From assembly GCA_033439265.1 (NCBI GenBank), contig JAVTVX010000034.1:14832501-14896500 (forward strand): 64,000 nucleotides of DNA, in the 5' to 3' direction. The notes beneath the pieces were generated by a model. It ran no database searches, was not told the origin of the DNA, and was given only the letters and a program-made list of their open reading frames with translations. Source of the stretch: Dillenia suffruticosa. Lineage: Eukaryota > Streptophyta > Magnoliopsida > Dilleniales > Dilleniaceae. A program made the position numbers and the translations under genes. This document shows positions 34,318 to 47,200 of this stretch, one piece after another. Position 1 is the stretch's first letter. Each line of letters starts with the position of its first letter.

Positions 34318-36810
34318 GAGATGTGGCTGGGTTGGTTTGGACCCGAAAACCGGCCCAGTCAACCCAGAAAAAGCCCGTCCCATGAATTGAACCGGAGCTA
34401 CAATAACTCGGCCCAGCCCGAACCAGTTACTGTAGCGGTCAGGGCAGGTTCAACCGATTTTGGAACCAGGAACCGGCCGGGAACCAGCCAGGAACGGAAC
34501 TGGCCTGGCCCGGCCTATTCCAACGGCTCCTTTTTTTTTTCTAATTTTTGAATTTTTTTAATTTTACCCCTCTCAACAGTTATAAAACGGCTAATTTTGA
34601 GATTATTTTGGTCCAAAAGATCAAAAAATTTTCCTATAAATACCTTATACCCGATTTTCAAAATTTTCATAACAAAATATCTGTGTCTCTCTCACATTTA
34701 CATTCTCTCAATTTTTAATACTATTTCCATTATCATTTTCTTTTTACTATTTTTATAATTCTCTATACTATTTTTATTACCATTTTCTATACCATTTCTA
34801 TCAATTTCTATACCATTTCCATTATCATTTCCACCATTATTTTTATTTCTATCATTTAATTCATTAAACACATTTTCATTAAATACATTCTCAAATTTGT
34901 ACTCTAAACTTTTGTGAACCCATTGACTCAGTATGCAATGACATAACATTTTTAGGAAACTTCTATCTGGGGGCAACTAATTATCAAAGGAAAGAGATAG
35001 TTAAGCGAGAACAGACAAACTCTACCTCTTATCTGGAAACTTTCCTGGTACTCTTGCTACAGAACGGTCTGGGTGGAGAATGGAGGATTACAAATTTTTC
35101 ACGACTTTCAATATTGATCAAGATTTGACAAGATTTCAAGGTTGGGAGCTCAAATTCAAGATTTTACGAAAAACAATTACGATATCTGTCAAGTCGGTGC
35201 ATTTAATTTTTTTACATCTTTATTTTTTTACATTTGCATTACTTTTTTTTAAAAAAAATTAAATCTTAAATTTGTTTTAAAAAATTTAATCTTAAATTTC
35301 CTTTTAAAAATTTAATCGTATATTTTATTTCAAAAATTTATTCTTAATTTTTTAATAAAATAGTCGGAACACACTTTTTCCAATCTTCTCACCAATCTCC
35401 TCTTCCTTTATTTTTTTTTTAAAATGAAATTCCCGATAATATAGATATTGAAACTCTTTTAGAAGAAACTAAATCTAGTAATACAGAATTTAACATAATA
35501 CGGACTAAAAAAGATGATATTAATATATGAACATTTTTTGAGAAAAAAATGATGAATAAAAAACAATTTGTAAAATTTGTCATTAAAAATATAAATTTTT
35601 GAAGGGTTGGGGGTAGACACACTTAGAAAACACTTAGTTATTTAGATTAATTACCACAAACAAGACACATAAATTGCTACAGGGGAGGTTATATAATTTG
35701 TACATTTAAATATAATTCAGATAAAGAAAAAATTGGACAAATAGAATGGCTAGCAAGAAAAGAATTACCACTTAACATAGTTGTATGTCCCATATTTAAA
35801 AAATATATACAAAAATATTTACAATCCGGTTATAAAAAAAATAGTAGAAAATCCGGTAGGAGAAGATCATTAGATAGATATCAAGAATTAAAAAATGATA
35901 TAATTACATAATTTATGACTAGTGATTGTAAATTTTCATTAATTTCAGATAGTTGGAAAAATGAGTATAAAAAAGAATATTATATTGTAGTAACATGTTT
36001 TTGGATAAATAATTCATGGTTTTTAGAAAAAAGAATTTTAACTTTTCAACGTTGGGAATTTTCACATTCCGGTACACATATAGCTAAAATAATTTCAAAT
36101 GCTGTTTATGACTATGGAATAAGTGATAGAATTTTTTCTATTTCATTTGATAATGTTTCAGCTAATACCACTGTAGTTAATAGTTTAAAAAATTTTTTAA
36201 AAATAATTTTAAATGAAACTTTTTTTCATGTTAGACGTGCATGTCATATAATTAATTTATGTGCTAAGGATGGTTTAACAATGAGAGAACTATTTTTAAA
36301 ACCTATTCGTGATTTAATTTATCAAATAAGAAATTTTTCTACAAAAACCCAAAAAATGAGACAATTATGTTTGTTACATAATAAAAAATATAAAAAATTT
36401 AAAATGGAATGTGATATTTGATGGAATTTAACATATGACATGTTACAAGGTGTACTTTCTTTTCAAAATATTTTAATTGAATTTACAAATTCAAATTACG
36501 AATATGGTCTTATTGATAATACCATTTTCGATTTCGCATCTACACTTACTAAATTATTGAAAAATTTTTATTTATGTACAAATTTAATTTTCGGATATTA
36601 TTATCTAACTACTGATTTAATATTACCAAATCTTTGTAAAATTATTTATATATTTAATGATTTTGAAAATGAAGTTCGAATATTTTCTTGTTCTTATTCT
36701 CATTCATCAATTTGTCATCATTTGTATCATTATAAAATCACTATTCACAATTCTTCAATTGAATTCGTAACACCAAAAAGCAGTAGTTGTTCAATGGCAT
36801 CATAAACAAT
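34316..36810 (+). mobile_element. hAT (Ac-like) DNA transposon, right end missing
   Basis: Left terminus TAGAGATGTGGCTGGG at 34316, then a GC-rich subterminal zone (34330-34520) of repeated AACCGG / CCGGCC / CAGCC words, typical of plant hAT elements. A T-rich leader and a hAT transposase on the plus strand follow. No matching inverted terminus appears before the next element at 37640, so the right end is lost or unrecognised. It sits inside the start of the Copia-1 3' LTR. Confidence 0.7.
35650..36805 (+). pseudogene. hAT-family transposase, decayed
   Basis: The frame at 35915-36421 (168 aa) carries the RNase H-like core: SLISDSWKN with the first catalytic-type Asp, FWINNSWFLEKRILTF, then DRIFSISFDNVSANT with the second Asp, and FFHVRRACHIINLCAKDGL, the CxxH-like insertion start of Ac/hAT transposases. 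36440-36805 continues in another frame (FDFASTLTKLLKNFYLCTN). Upstream coding-like sequence at 35690-35910 is interrupted. At least two stops or frame changes break it, and the dimerisation domain is missing. It does not look active. Confidence 0.8.
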
Positions 36811-37639
36811 GAACTAAGAAGAAAAAGAGCTAGCGTTTCAAATTGACTTACAATTAAAAGAGCAAACCATGAATGTTTTTTTTTTCCCACTCATAAGATT
36901 TGGCAATAGCTTGGCATGCTCAGTCTTGCAAGAGTTCTTATGCTAAGATAGAAACACCAAAACAAGACACATGATGTTACTATAGAGAAAGTTTTGAAAA
37001 ACACCCCTTGGTTTTGCATGTATGGTAAATTCAGGTTTTCAATGTGGAAAGGTTTGAGAAAAACATAAATAAAATAAAATAGAGAGGTAATGGGAGACTT
37101 AAGACTATTCAAAAGCCATGTAACTATCCTGCAGCTATGTTATGATTGAAGCTTAACAATAGAGCACTTTTATGCTTAGAGAGCTATATGTGATTAATAT
37201 AATTGACATATGTGACAAAAGTGAATGGTAGTATATCTTCAACTTAAGTAAAATACGTCTACCACAAAAGTATAATTCTCATTTCTTTCAAATTTGGATG
37301 GCATGCCTGTGCAATCCATGCATTTGATTTGGTTGAACTCCTAAAAATGAAATTTGACAATCCACACAATAATCCAACACAACATAGAGTTGCGAACCTA
37401 GCTCAAAGATCTGAGGTCAAACATCGATAGTAGAAGAGTAAGAGATCATCCCCTTCACCATTGCCAAGTCATCTTCGACAGGATGAGAGAGGAGAGAAGT
37501 AGAGAGAGAGAAAGATGGATGAGAAGATTAGGGGGAATGGGTTTTCGGGAAAGGGAAATTGGGAAAGTAGGGGAAGGAGAGAGAGAGAGTGTGTGTGTGT
37601 GTGTTTTATTGACTTTATCTATTTTATTATTATTTTTTT
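36811..37639. other. unassigned sequence between hAT and Copia-2
   Basis: AT-rich, no recognised coding region. It contains a GA-rich tract at 37480-37590 that ends in a (GT)n run (37589-37601). It may hold the undetected right end of the hAT element or dead Copia sequence. Confidence 0.4.
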
Positions 37640-37651
37640 TTAAGTCTCTCA

Positions 37652-38610
37652 ATGCTATACATATTCTTATATGGGAATGACATTCTATTGGTCATGAACA
37701 ATATAGAGTATCCGATGACTATCAAAACATGGTTATCATTGAGATTTGATAAGAAAAACATGGGTGAGACTCAATTCACTCTTAGAGTTAGAATCCAAAA
37801 GGATTGCTCAAGACGGGTGTTGGCTCTTTTACAAGAGTCCTATATTAGGAAGATTCTTGAACATTTTGTGATAAGTGGTTGCAACCCTATAGATACTCCA
37901 ATTGCTAAAGGTGAAGGTCTGAGTCTTAACATATCCTAAAACTTAGGAAGAAATAAAGAAAATAAGTAGAATCCTTTACGCCAATGCAGTACGTAGTCAG
38001 ATATAAGCAATATTGTATACATGACTAGACATTTGTTTTACAGTCAGTCTGATAAGTAGGTATCAATCAAATCCTTGAGGGAGTTACTGGAGAGCAGTGA
38101 AAGGATTCTAAGATATGTTAAGAAAAGTGTGGACCTCTTCTTATATTACGGAGGAGATGATTTGCGTCTCATTAGGTATTTAGATGCCTACTAAAGTGGC
38201 GATATGGATGAACACAAATCAACATTAGGTTTTACTATTTTGCTCAATAATGGTGCCATATCTCGGAGCAGCAAGAAGCAAACTTGCGATCTCTATCTAC
38301 AATAAAGGCTTAGTTGTGGCATACTCAATGCCAGTTTAGGAAAGTATTTGGCTCCTAAGATTCCTAGATGACTTAGGGGTTTTGGTAAATAGTGGGAGCT
38401 AGTAATGATTTATTGTAATAATAAAGTCGCTATTGCTTACACTCGAGATCCTAAGTATCATAGTAGAACCAAACACGTTGAAACCAGATACTATTTTGTA
38501 AGAGATGTTATCAAAAAGGGTAAAATAACGATTAAATACATTTTCATATAAAGTATAGTGGTTGATCCCTTCACGAAATCCATTACAAGAGATTCTTTTG
38601 TAGGGTATAG
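37652..38610 (+). pseudogene. Copia-2 RT end and RNase H
   Basis: An open stretch of 95 codons (37652-37939) covers the RT palm-to-thumb region: a DILLVMNN box like the YVDD(D/N)ILL box, then TQFTLRVRIQKD and CNPIDTPIAKGEGL. RNase H landmarks follow to about 38600. Fossil, broken. Confidence 0.78.
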
Positions 38611-39774
38611 GGAATCTTTAGATCTAGTATATTTTGACATTTCTCATTATGTCCGACATTGATGTATTAGTGCTTATTATTATATATGATATATGTACAT
38701 TATTCAGTTATGTTTTGAACTGAGTTATTTATTGCACGTATTGATTCTTATATATTTTGAGATGTAATATAATAAAAAGATATGCTAGTCCGGTGAAGTC
38801 GACTCTCTCATATAAGAGACAACCTCCAATTTTGAGTGAGCGGGGATGTGATGGTTTTTAGGTGCAAGAGACTTTGAGTATGGCCCTGCTAGAGCATAAG
38901 TCATCCTAATATGTGTTCAAGATGAGGTCATGTGCAATATAACTGATATAGACATACCCACATCCATATTTCCTGTAAGTAGTTAGGTATGAGATCTTAG
39001 ATTTCACATACGGCTAGTGATATCATCTGAGATATTTTATCCTCTAGGTAAACACTTATGTATAGACGAGTTCTATACCTGCATAGTATTAAAGAAATCT
39101 GATATATGTCCTTTTGAGAGATGTGAGAATAATACTGTGGCATATATTTTATACCGCATGTGATAGATCGACCATGGGATAATGTGAGCTTTGATATCAT
39201 GATGATGTGATCTTGGTCCCCATGCCCATTGTATGAGACTCAAAACCCATTGGATAGGTCCATTGATACCCTTATTACTTTTGACTATTTCTTGAAATCT
39301 TGGTTCAGTATATACTATTTTAGTTTGCTCACGACTGGTCTATAAGATAATGAGATCTACGGGGTAGGTTTAGGAAAATAATTGAATTGATATGGATAGT
39401 TTCTAATGGGGAAAAAGGAAGACCAATTAACATTATATTATTATGTTGTATTCACTCACCTCTTATATGTATCCATGTTGGGATTCAAAATATAATAGTG
39501 AATACATAGTTGAACAATGATTGGAGATCACTTTCGATGAGAAAAGTGACTCGATGGATATAATGTGTTGAGTCTGGGATATAATAAGTTATTTTTGTAC
39601 TAACAGTGATTTCTATATTATCATAATAAGTGTATCGAAAAGTCTTTATTTGTAGGTATACTAATCAGTCACACGACACCTAATCTTGTATGAAAATCTA
39701 GTAGGATATATGTAAGATCACATGACTTGTGATCTTATGATAGACATAAAATATTTTCATGTGTAAGTGGGAGA
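38611..39774 (+). other. non-coding 3' region of Copia-2
   Basis: The counterpart of 33071-34238, clearly similar along its whole length and free of coding potential. It ends with the polypurine tract AAGTGGGAGA. Confidence 0.75.
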
Positions 39775-40294
39775 TGTTAGTTAATATGCCCACATAAGGG
39801 CATTTTTGGTTATTGTAGAGTAATTCAAATTATTTAAATTTGAATTTAGGATATTGAGATAACTCTTATTATTCCTAAAACTCCTACAACTCCCTATAAT
39901 AATCTCTTACATAAGGGACACTTAAGGTATTGGGGATTAACCTCACCAATACGGGGATGGAATGTAGATCAAAAGGCAATTGAGTTTTGCCAAATGGGAG
40001 ATTGAGGGAATTGTGAAAAAGTATATATTTTTCTAGAGCAAAAAATTGAGGGATCGAGAAAATTTAGTATAGGAAAGTTTCTTCATCATTTAGGTCACTA
40101 AATTTAGGATTGTGGCGTCATGGTATTGTGGTGGTGGTTTGATTATGTGATTACCATGCCGGTCATGCAATTTGTTCGAGAGACTTTGTAGTTCATATTT
40201 TTGTAGACCTACGTATCGAGATACGATCCAAAAAATTCTAATCTATTTATTCTTTCTGTTTTCCATGCTTCCACATCGTAGAATAAATCTATCA
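39775..40294 (+). repeat. 3' LTR of Copia-2
   Basis: Starts TGTTAGTTAATATGCCC after the polypurine tract and ends ...AATAAATCTATCA, 520 bp with TG...CA ends. The end is inferred by comparison with 26739. Confidence 0.65.
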
Positions 40295-41469
40295 ATTACC
40301 CATTAATCTAATTATTTGTTGTTGCATAAAGTTCTTTAGTATGTAACTTCCTTTCCCTCCTTGTCCCCCTTCCTTTCGGTTAAAAAGATTAATGCATGTT
40401 ATTGGGAGCATGGAGACGAAAGAGCATACAATTAGAGGGTGTTACACTGAGTTTTTTGTGTAGCTGATGGTATGGGCAAGTTTATAATGAAATGATATAA
40501 ATATAACTCTCATATTTTTTCCTTTTGTGTCCAGGTGATTACTATTTGTAGAGGAACTTGTCAACCGATTTTAGGTTCCCTGGTCATTACAAGGGCTTCT
40601 GTAAAATAGGTAATAAATTATGGTAAATTAGAGGATGAAACATGAATTTGATTAGGATGAAACTTATTGACAAAATACAAATAATGAAATCTTCTTGAGA
40701 AAAGATGACAATTGATACTTGCTTTTAGAAACTCAAAAAGAAAACATACACCAAATTATCTAGACTAACAAACCAAAGTAAGCTACGAAAACCTCCAAAA
40801 TGCTAAAATCTCAATAAGATTTGAAGAAATTCAAGAAAGAAAATTGTTGCTTGGCAAATGGTGGTATCTCTAATAATGGTTCTCCATCCCTTCCAAACCT
40901 TCTTTCCCCCTATATCTCCTTGAAATCTTGATAACAAATGGTCAAAGCTCCAATGCCATCTCTTCTGACAAAACATCTTTAGTAAAACTTCAATTTTAAA
41001 TCTCGTCTATCCTCTTAATTTTCAAGGATAAATCAACAAAAAATAAGTAGAACATAAATATAAATGTGAAGATTTCTTTTAGTATAAAAATATAAAACAT
41101 ATTTTAAATAACAATAAATCTAAACATAGACAATTTAACAAAAGTTTGTGGAATACATGTAGAGAAATAGACATAAAAAGCCAACAAACTGTTAATCATC
41201 ATACAAATATTTGATTATATCATCTTAAACCCAAGTTGAGATAGATTGATCATCTATGTTCTCATTTAGTAACTAAGCAAGAAAATGTAAGATTCATAAT
41301 GCATTTCCAAATTACTGATCTTAATCACTCATGACAGAAGACTTTCTTGGTGCATTATGGATAGCAACATACAATTTTACATTTTTAGGATCTCGTGAGT
41401 AAAACACCTATTTCACTTGAGACGAAAACACAAAAGGCTCAGAACCAATTTTTTTACTAGTGTGTATTA
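40295..41469. other. unassigned sequence, no gene recognised
   Basis: AT-rich, mostly without coding potential. A short acceptor-like TGTGTCCAG at 40527-40535 begins an exon-like stretch to 40610 that I cannot assign. The last five bases, TATTA (41465-41469), are the target duplication of the following solo LTR. Confidence 0.45.
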
Positions 41470-43327
41470 TGTCATACCCTGACTCTCGGATCGAGTATGC
41501 GACAACCACTGTGTTACACCAGAATACAAATAAAGCTAAACCGTACACCAAACTACCGCAAGACCTTTGTCAATATCTACCCATTTTACAAAATAATTCA
41601 ACAAATTCAAATAAATCAGCATGCATTCATCATACAATCAAAGGACCATCCCATTCCGTCCCCATGGGTAACACGCATGCATAAAGCCAACCCGATCATC
41701 TAAGTCAAATCCGTAGAATGTAAAAAAATATCATACTTAAGAGATTCATATCAAATTCTACTAGAAATAATTCTCAAGTAAACTTTAATAAAGAAAAGTG
41801 GATATTCTCAAAATAAGTTATACAATTCCAACTAAACAATTAAAATACGAAGGTTAAATAATTTTTCAAAAAAGTTTATATGGAATGCCTCAAAGGAGTC
41901 TATCTAAAATTTTCAAAAAAAAATTTAGATAAAACTAGTACTCAATGAGTCCTTGGAATTGATTTTGTCTTGAGATATTAATACTAATAATATCTTGATC
42001 TAGGCTTCCTCTGTGTAAAAATAAAGTAAGAGATATGAGTATACAATAATACTCAATAAGTGAATAACATATTATGAAAGTAAATGAAAGATAATTATGG
42101 ACGTATCAAACAATTATTTCAAAATCATATTATCGTACCCATAAAATTAAAGATTCATCATCAAATATAAAATTTTTCAAATAAAATTCAATATTCATAA
42201 TAAACAAATCATATGTATCCAATCATATTCATAACTTTTAGTATTGTCAAATTCGTAACGCCTGACAATGGTCTACCATAAGCAAGAGCGGAATTGCCAG
42301 GGGTTTTATGCTTTTCCAACTTATAAATATCCCAAACCATGGCATTGGCTCAGGCCTCCCTTGGGGTACTATGAAATTAGTTTGACAAATAATAATAACG
42401 GTTTTGGAAATACTTCATGAGCACAGCTATCTCCCAAGACAAATGCCCCCACCTAATTATAAACCAATTATAAAAATATTTATAAAATCAAGTAAAATAT
42501 TTTCTTATTTAAAATCATAATTATGCATCCAGTCAACTTGTGGGAGGGTAACCACTCCCAATCCATGGTAAATCTCTCATAACCCTTCAATTGTCTCAAC
42601 TTAATGCAATAGATACAAATTTATCATTTAATCATAAACTAATACTAAAAAAAATCTATATTCTTCATATAACCCGAATTCTAATTTTTCAAAATTCACC
42701 GATATGTCATCTAAATTCATCAAAGCACATTATTAATCTAGAAAAATAATTTTTCTCTTTTAAGATTTTTTCAAATTTTAACATTATATATATTTTAGAT
42801 CTAAACTCCCAAATTTTATTTTTTTAATTTCAACATAAAGTTTATATATAAGTAAAATGTACTAAAATTTAAGATAAATAAAGGAAATTATCTTACTTGA
42901 GCTACTAATTTTGTCTGTTAATCATGTCATCTTCAAACCCTATATTTTCTTCTCTGTACAAAACCTCAAATCTCAACGTGAATTCCAAGTTTAAACAAGA
43001 ATAATTAAAATCCAAGTATAAGAAGGAGTATTATCTCTATTTCTTTCACAAATTTTGACCTTTGTTGAGCCACTCCAAAGTTTAGGTTTTTCTCACTCTA
43101 GAAAATCCGCTTCTCTCACTGAAGCTAACCTCCAATAGTTTTGTTGAGAGTTCTAGAAATTTCGATATATGAGCTTTTGCTTGAGTTTGGTTGCTCTTGA
43201 AGAGAGCAAAGGGAGAGGAAGAGAGAGAGAGGAAATAAAAGTGGGTTTGACTTTTCATTCTCTTCTTTTTTTTGTCTTTTCTTCTTCTTCTTATCTTTTT
43301 CCCTTTTTTGTCTTTCTCGGTATTACA
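41470..43327 (-). mobile_element. Tekay-type solo LTR with target duplication
   Basis: On the plus strand it runs from TGTCATACCCTGACTCTCGG to CTTTCTCGGTATTACA, 1858 bp. It is flanked on both sides by TATTA (41465-41469 and 43328-43332). The ends match the Tekay LTR ends in reverse orientation, and the middle keeps diverged versions of the TACTCAATAAGTG and GGTCTACC segments. It lacks the GC-rich island seen in other copies. A solo LTR arises by recombination between the two LTRs of a full element. Confidence 0.85.
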
Positions 43328-43830
43328 TATTAATTGATCAAAACTCACAAGTATAAAACCCAAATCATCCTTTATAATATCTCTACCATTTAGCACAACA
43401 GTCACACTGAAATAGAATAATCTTTGCTCTTTCCATAATAATCTAACTCAATAATATTAGTTAAAATGTCATCACAGTCCATACTTCCTTCCCTTGGATT
43501 CATGTCCCTAATAATTGCATAACTTGTTAATAAACTTAAAACTAAACTGTCATGAAATGCACATTCTTAATCCACTACAAACTAAAAGCATTATACGGAC
43601 GGTGACTTTTACTATCGATATGTATTGTCGATGGTTTTTTGAAACAATACATTCGGTTATAGTTGAAACCGTTGGGAGTAGTATATATTTTCCGATGGTA
43701 TTAAAATGATCATCGATAAAACAATTTCAACCGTGAGAGTTACTATAATTTTGCTATTGTGATGGCAAAATATAGGTTTTATAGTAAATGTTATTGTGGT
43801 TACATAATAAATATTACTATAATTTATTGT

Positions 43831-44300
43831 GGTTACATAGTAACAGTTACTATATATTATTATCTGTTAATTGAACTATTGTGATTAGTTTAATAGTAAA
43901 TGTTACTATTCTTTTATGATGAGAGACAAATAATTTTGCTACCTTTGACATATATTATTATAATAGTAAATATTACTATTTTATAGTAAATATTACTATT
44001 TTTGATTGTAGTTACATAATAATTGTTACTATACGTTATTATCTATTAATTGGACTATTGTGTTTTGTTTAATAATAAATGTTACTATCCTTTCATGAGA
44101 GACAAATAAATTTACTATCTTTCACATCCGTTTTTATAATAGTAAATGTTAGAATATTTTATTGTGATTACGTAGTAACAGTTACTATATGTTATTATCT
44201 ATTAATTGAACTATTGTGGTTAGCTTAATAGTAAATGTCACTATCTTTTTATGATGAGAGACAAATAATTTTGCTACCTTTGATGAGAGACAAATAATTT
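43831..44300. repeat. tandem subterminal repeats of CACTA D, left
   Basis: Three copies of a roughly 155-180-bp unit start near 43831, 44011 and 44166. Each has GTTACATAGTAACAGTTACT, a TTATTATCTATTAATTG segment, TTTAATAGTAAATGTTACT and GATGAGAGACAAATAAT. Confidence 0.8.
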
Positions 44301-44324
44301 TGATAATCATAATTATTGTTGTAT

Positions 44325-44798
44325 TGGAGGAAGCTAATAATACAAATGCAAATAATGTGGATTATTGTTCAGAAATAAAAGTAGTTAGATTATGGTAAGA
44401 AATAAAGAAATGATATTTATATCTCAACACCAGCAATGAGTCTCGCTTCATTAAAGAAGTTCAACAATTCATCTCGTTGTCCACTTCCGACATGTATAGC
44501 AACATGTATAAGAATATTGCTCACCAGATTAGAAGATTCTGATTTTGTTCCATTAATTGTTCCATCATAACAGTCATATGTTCGTTCTGAGGTTTGCTTG
44601 AATGCTGTCATTGTGATGGAGTTGTAATTTTGCCAACACATCTGATTCTTCCCCTGGAATCAACCCCTTTAACTTTGGATACGATATCAGTTCTCCAAGA
44701 TAAATTTGAACTTTGTGCTTCACTCTCAATATCCATTCCACTCTTCATCATTTCCTGTGTAAAATGAATTAAAGGTGAATGTTCATAAACAGGAAAAA
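44325..44798 (-). pseudogene. inverted copy of CACTA D protein exons (arm 1)
   Basis: The reverse complement of 45188-45680 with moderate divergence. The minus-strand frame 44608-44967 includes MMKSGMDIESEAQSSNLSW and DIVSKVKGVDSRGRIRCVG, the same sequence as arm 2. The LLNFFNEARLIAGVE exon end lies at 44417-44460. About 390 bp separate the arms, so read-through RNA would fold into a long hairpin. Confidence 0.85.
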
Positions 44799-45187
44799 GT
44801 ATCATACTACAATTAAGATATGTAATTTTTTTTCTTATATTGTAGTCAAAGATAACCTTCAACCCACTCAGAGATGATACCAAAAAATGGGTTCTTACAA
44901 ATTGATCCGACAAATGGAAGAGTTTTAAAAATTCTCTCAAATCAAAATAGTTTGATGATTTACTCAAAATAGATGAAAATATAAAGAGAATGGAGGATGA
45001 GAGAGTTGATCCGAATCAGTACAAGAATCTTGTTGTTTTTTGGTTGAGTGATAAAGGGAAGGTAGAAGTTTACTACTTTTACTTTTTTCTTTGGGAATTT
45101 TAATTGTAGTTTGATAATTTTTCTTTTCTTCAACAATAATAGAAGAAATTCAGAATATTGTGCAAAGTTAAGCGATCCGCAGGAAAT

Positions 45188-45905
45188 GAACATTCACCGT
45201 TAATTCATTTTACACAGGGTTTAATTCATCTTACACATGAAATGATGAAGAGTGGAATGGATACTGAGAGTGAAGCACAGAGTTCAAATTTATCTTGGAG
45301 AACTGATATCGTATCCAAAGTTAAAGGAATTGATTCCAGGGGAAGAATCAGATGTGTTGGCAAAATTATAACTCTATCATAGCGGCAGCATTCAAGCAAA
45401 TCTCAGAACGAGCATATGACTGTTATGATGGAACGATTAATAGAACAAAATCAGAATCTTACTAATCTGGTGAACAATGTTCTTATGCATGTTGCTATAC
45501 ATGTCGGAAGTGGACAACAAAATGAATTGTTGAACTTCTTTAATAAAGCGAGACTCATTGCTGGTGTTGAGGTACAAATATCATTTTTTTATTTCTTACC
45601 ATAATCTAATTATTTTTATTTCTAAACAATAATCCACAATATTTGCATTTGTATTGTTAGCTTTCTCCGATACAAGACACTGGGAGTGCACATCGAAACC
45701 AACCATCATCATCATTGCCACCTCCTTAGTCCATCCCGAAAGATAATATTTAAATGTACAAGTTTATATATCTTATAATTATATTAATTTCGTTACTATA
45801 GAATGATACCACAGATCATGCTGGATCTTGGAACCGGATGCCACGGACCTTGGAATTTTTTGGGTACTCCAAGTCAACATTTTTGGCGTTAATATTTCAT
45901 TTCAG
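45188..45905 (+). pseudogene. CACTA D second protein, 3' exons (arm 2)
   Basis: The frame reads HEMMKSGMDTESEAQSSNLS, then DIVSKVKGIDSRGRIRCVG (45290-45370), a G-R-R/V-G motif typical of the C-terminal part of Transposase_24-type CACTA proteins. MERLIEQNQNLTNLVNNVL and LLNFFNKARLIAGVE follow at 45425-45572. A donor-like GAG|GTACAA at 45572 and an acceptor-like TTGTTAG at 45660 bound a likely intron, with a short Ser/Pro-rich exon after it and another exon-like stretch at 45803-45905. In En/Spm this protein binds subterminal repeats. One stop and one frame shift interrupt the frames seen here. Confidence 0.65.
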
Positions 45906-46139
45906 AAGATATGAAAATATGTATTAACCGGAAGTTACAATCTTTTTCTTTCTCTTGTAATGTGTCTGTAACATTATCATCTTTTTTTTTCTCTTGTAAT
46001 GTGTCTGTAACATTATCATGTATTCATGATGATATAAAAAGTACTTTATTTCCTAAAATACGGTATTTATAATATTTTCTAACTCTTTATATTATTTGTA
46101 TTAATATATTCTAATATTTACTAATCTTCTGATATTCAA

Positions 46140-46629
46140 CCCAAAAGAGTAGTAACATTTGGTTACTAATATTAAGTAACAAATAACACATGCTCAACTA
46201 GTAAAATTTACTCACCAACAACAATTCTGTAAAAAATAGTAATATTTACTATTCAACGACAATAAATATAGTAACATTTACTAATAAATTATTTCTGTAA
46301 CCGATGTCAAAGGCAGTAATATTTACTGACCCATAATTCTATAAGTGATAATAAAGTAGTAATATTTATGACCAATGATTCTGTAAGTGACAATGATAAT
46401 AAAAGTAGTAATATTTACTAGCCTAATAAGCGATAATAAAGGTAATAATATTTATTAACTTAATACTTCTGTAAACGACAATAGATATAATAATATTTAC
46501 TAACCCAACAGTAAACGTGTGACAATAAAGAATTCACATTTCCTATGTCCTAAGATCCGATGGTATTGTAATAATATTTACTAACATTTGTATTTATTGA
46601 TAATAAAAGTTATAATATTTCCTAACATA
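46140..46629. repeat. subterminal repeats of CACTA D, right side (first part)
   Basis: Units of about 50 bp with TAGTAATATTTACTRACC and ATTCTGTAAGTGACAATAA. Element C is inserted in this array, and the array resumes at 58007. Confidence 0.75.
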
Positions 46630-46639
46630 CACTACAAAA

Positions 46640-47200
46640 TTAAATCTCTGTATTGACGGTAACTTTTATTGTCGGTAACCTTTAATAACGGTTTCTTCTT
46701 GCCTATACCGATATTTTTTACAAAACCGTAGAAAAATATATACATATTTCAACGGTATAAATTATAACGTCGAGAAAAGTTTATAAACCGTGAGTAAAGT
46801 TAACTGAACCGTCGGTAAAAATAATATTCAATTTCTGATACTATCTTTTGTCGTTGATAAATATAATATTTTTAGGGACGATTTGAAAATAATCAAGTCT
46901 ACTGGATCTATTTAACCATACTATTTGTATAAATCTATAATTATGATAGCTTGTATTCTACTATTTATAAATGTTATATGTCTATATATATTTATATAAT
47001 TTTTAGAAACAGTTTAAAATTTTAGAATTAATATAGGAGGGAATAATTTATGATAACGTGTATTATGTGTGTTGTAATACGTTATAATCTGTGATATTAA
47101 TAATCTGTGATAAGTAATGTTAATAACTGATAAGTAGTGGTAACCTATAACTTGTGATAATAAATAGTGGTAATAATTTGTGAGAAGTCTGTAAAAATAT
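46640..47200. repeat. left terminal zone of CACTA C
   Basis: Matches 9254-9720 of element B, then GTGATAA/GTGGTAA short repeats. No gene. Confidence 0.65.

Larger units (their letters stand above)
37640..40294 (+). mobile_element. Ty1/copia element, 5'-truncated (Copia-2)
   Basis: It starts in the middle of RT (LYGNDILLVMNNIEYP at 37665) and continues through RNase H to the 3' non-coding region, a polypurine tract (AAGTGGGAGA at 39765-39774) and an LTR of 520 bp. It is the same family as Copia-1 and collinear with 32110-34317. Fossil with several breaks, but the 37652-37939 part is still open. Confidence 0.82.

Noticed and set aside
40527-40610. Possible host exon after an acceptor-like TGTGTCCAG
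   Set aside because: Too short, no family match and no partner exon nearby.
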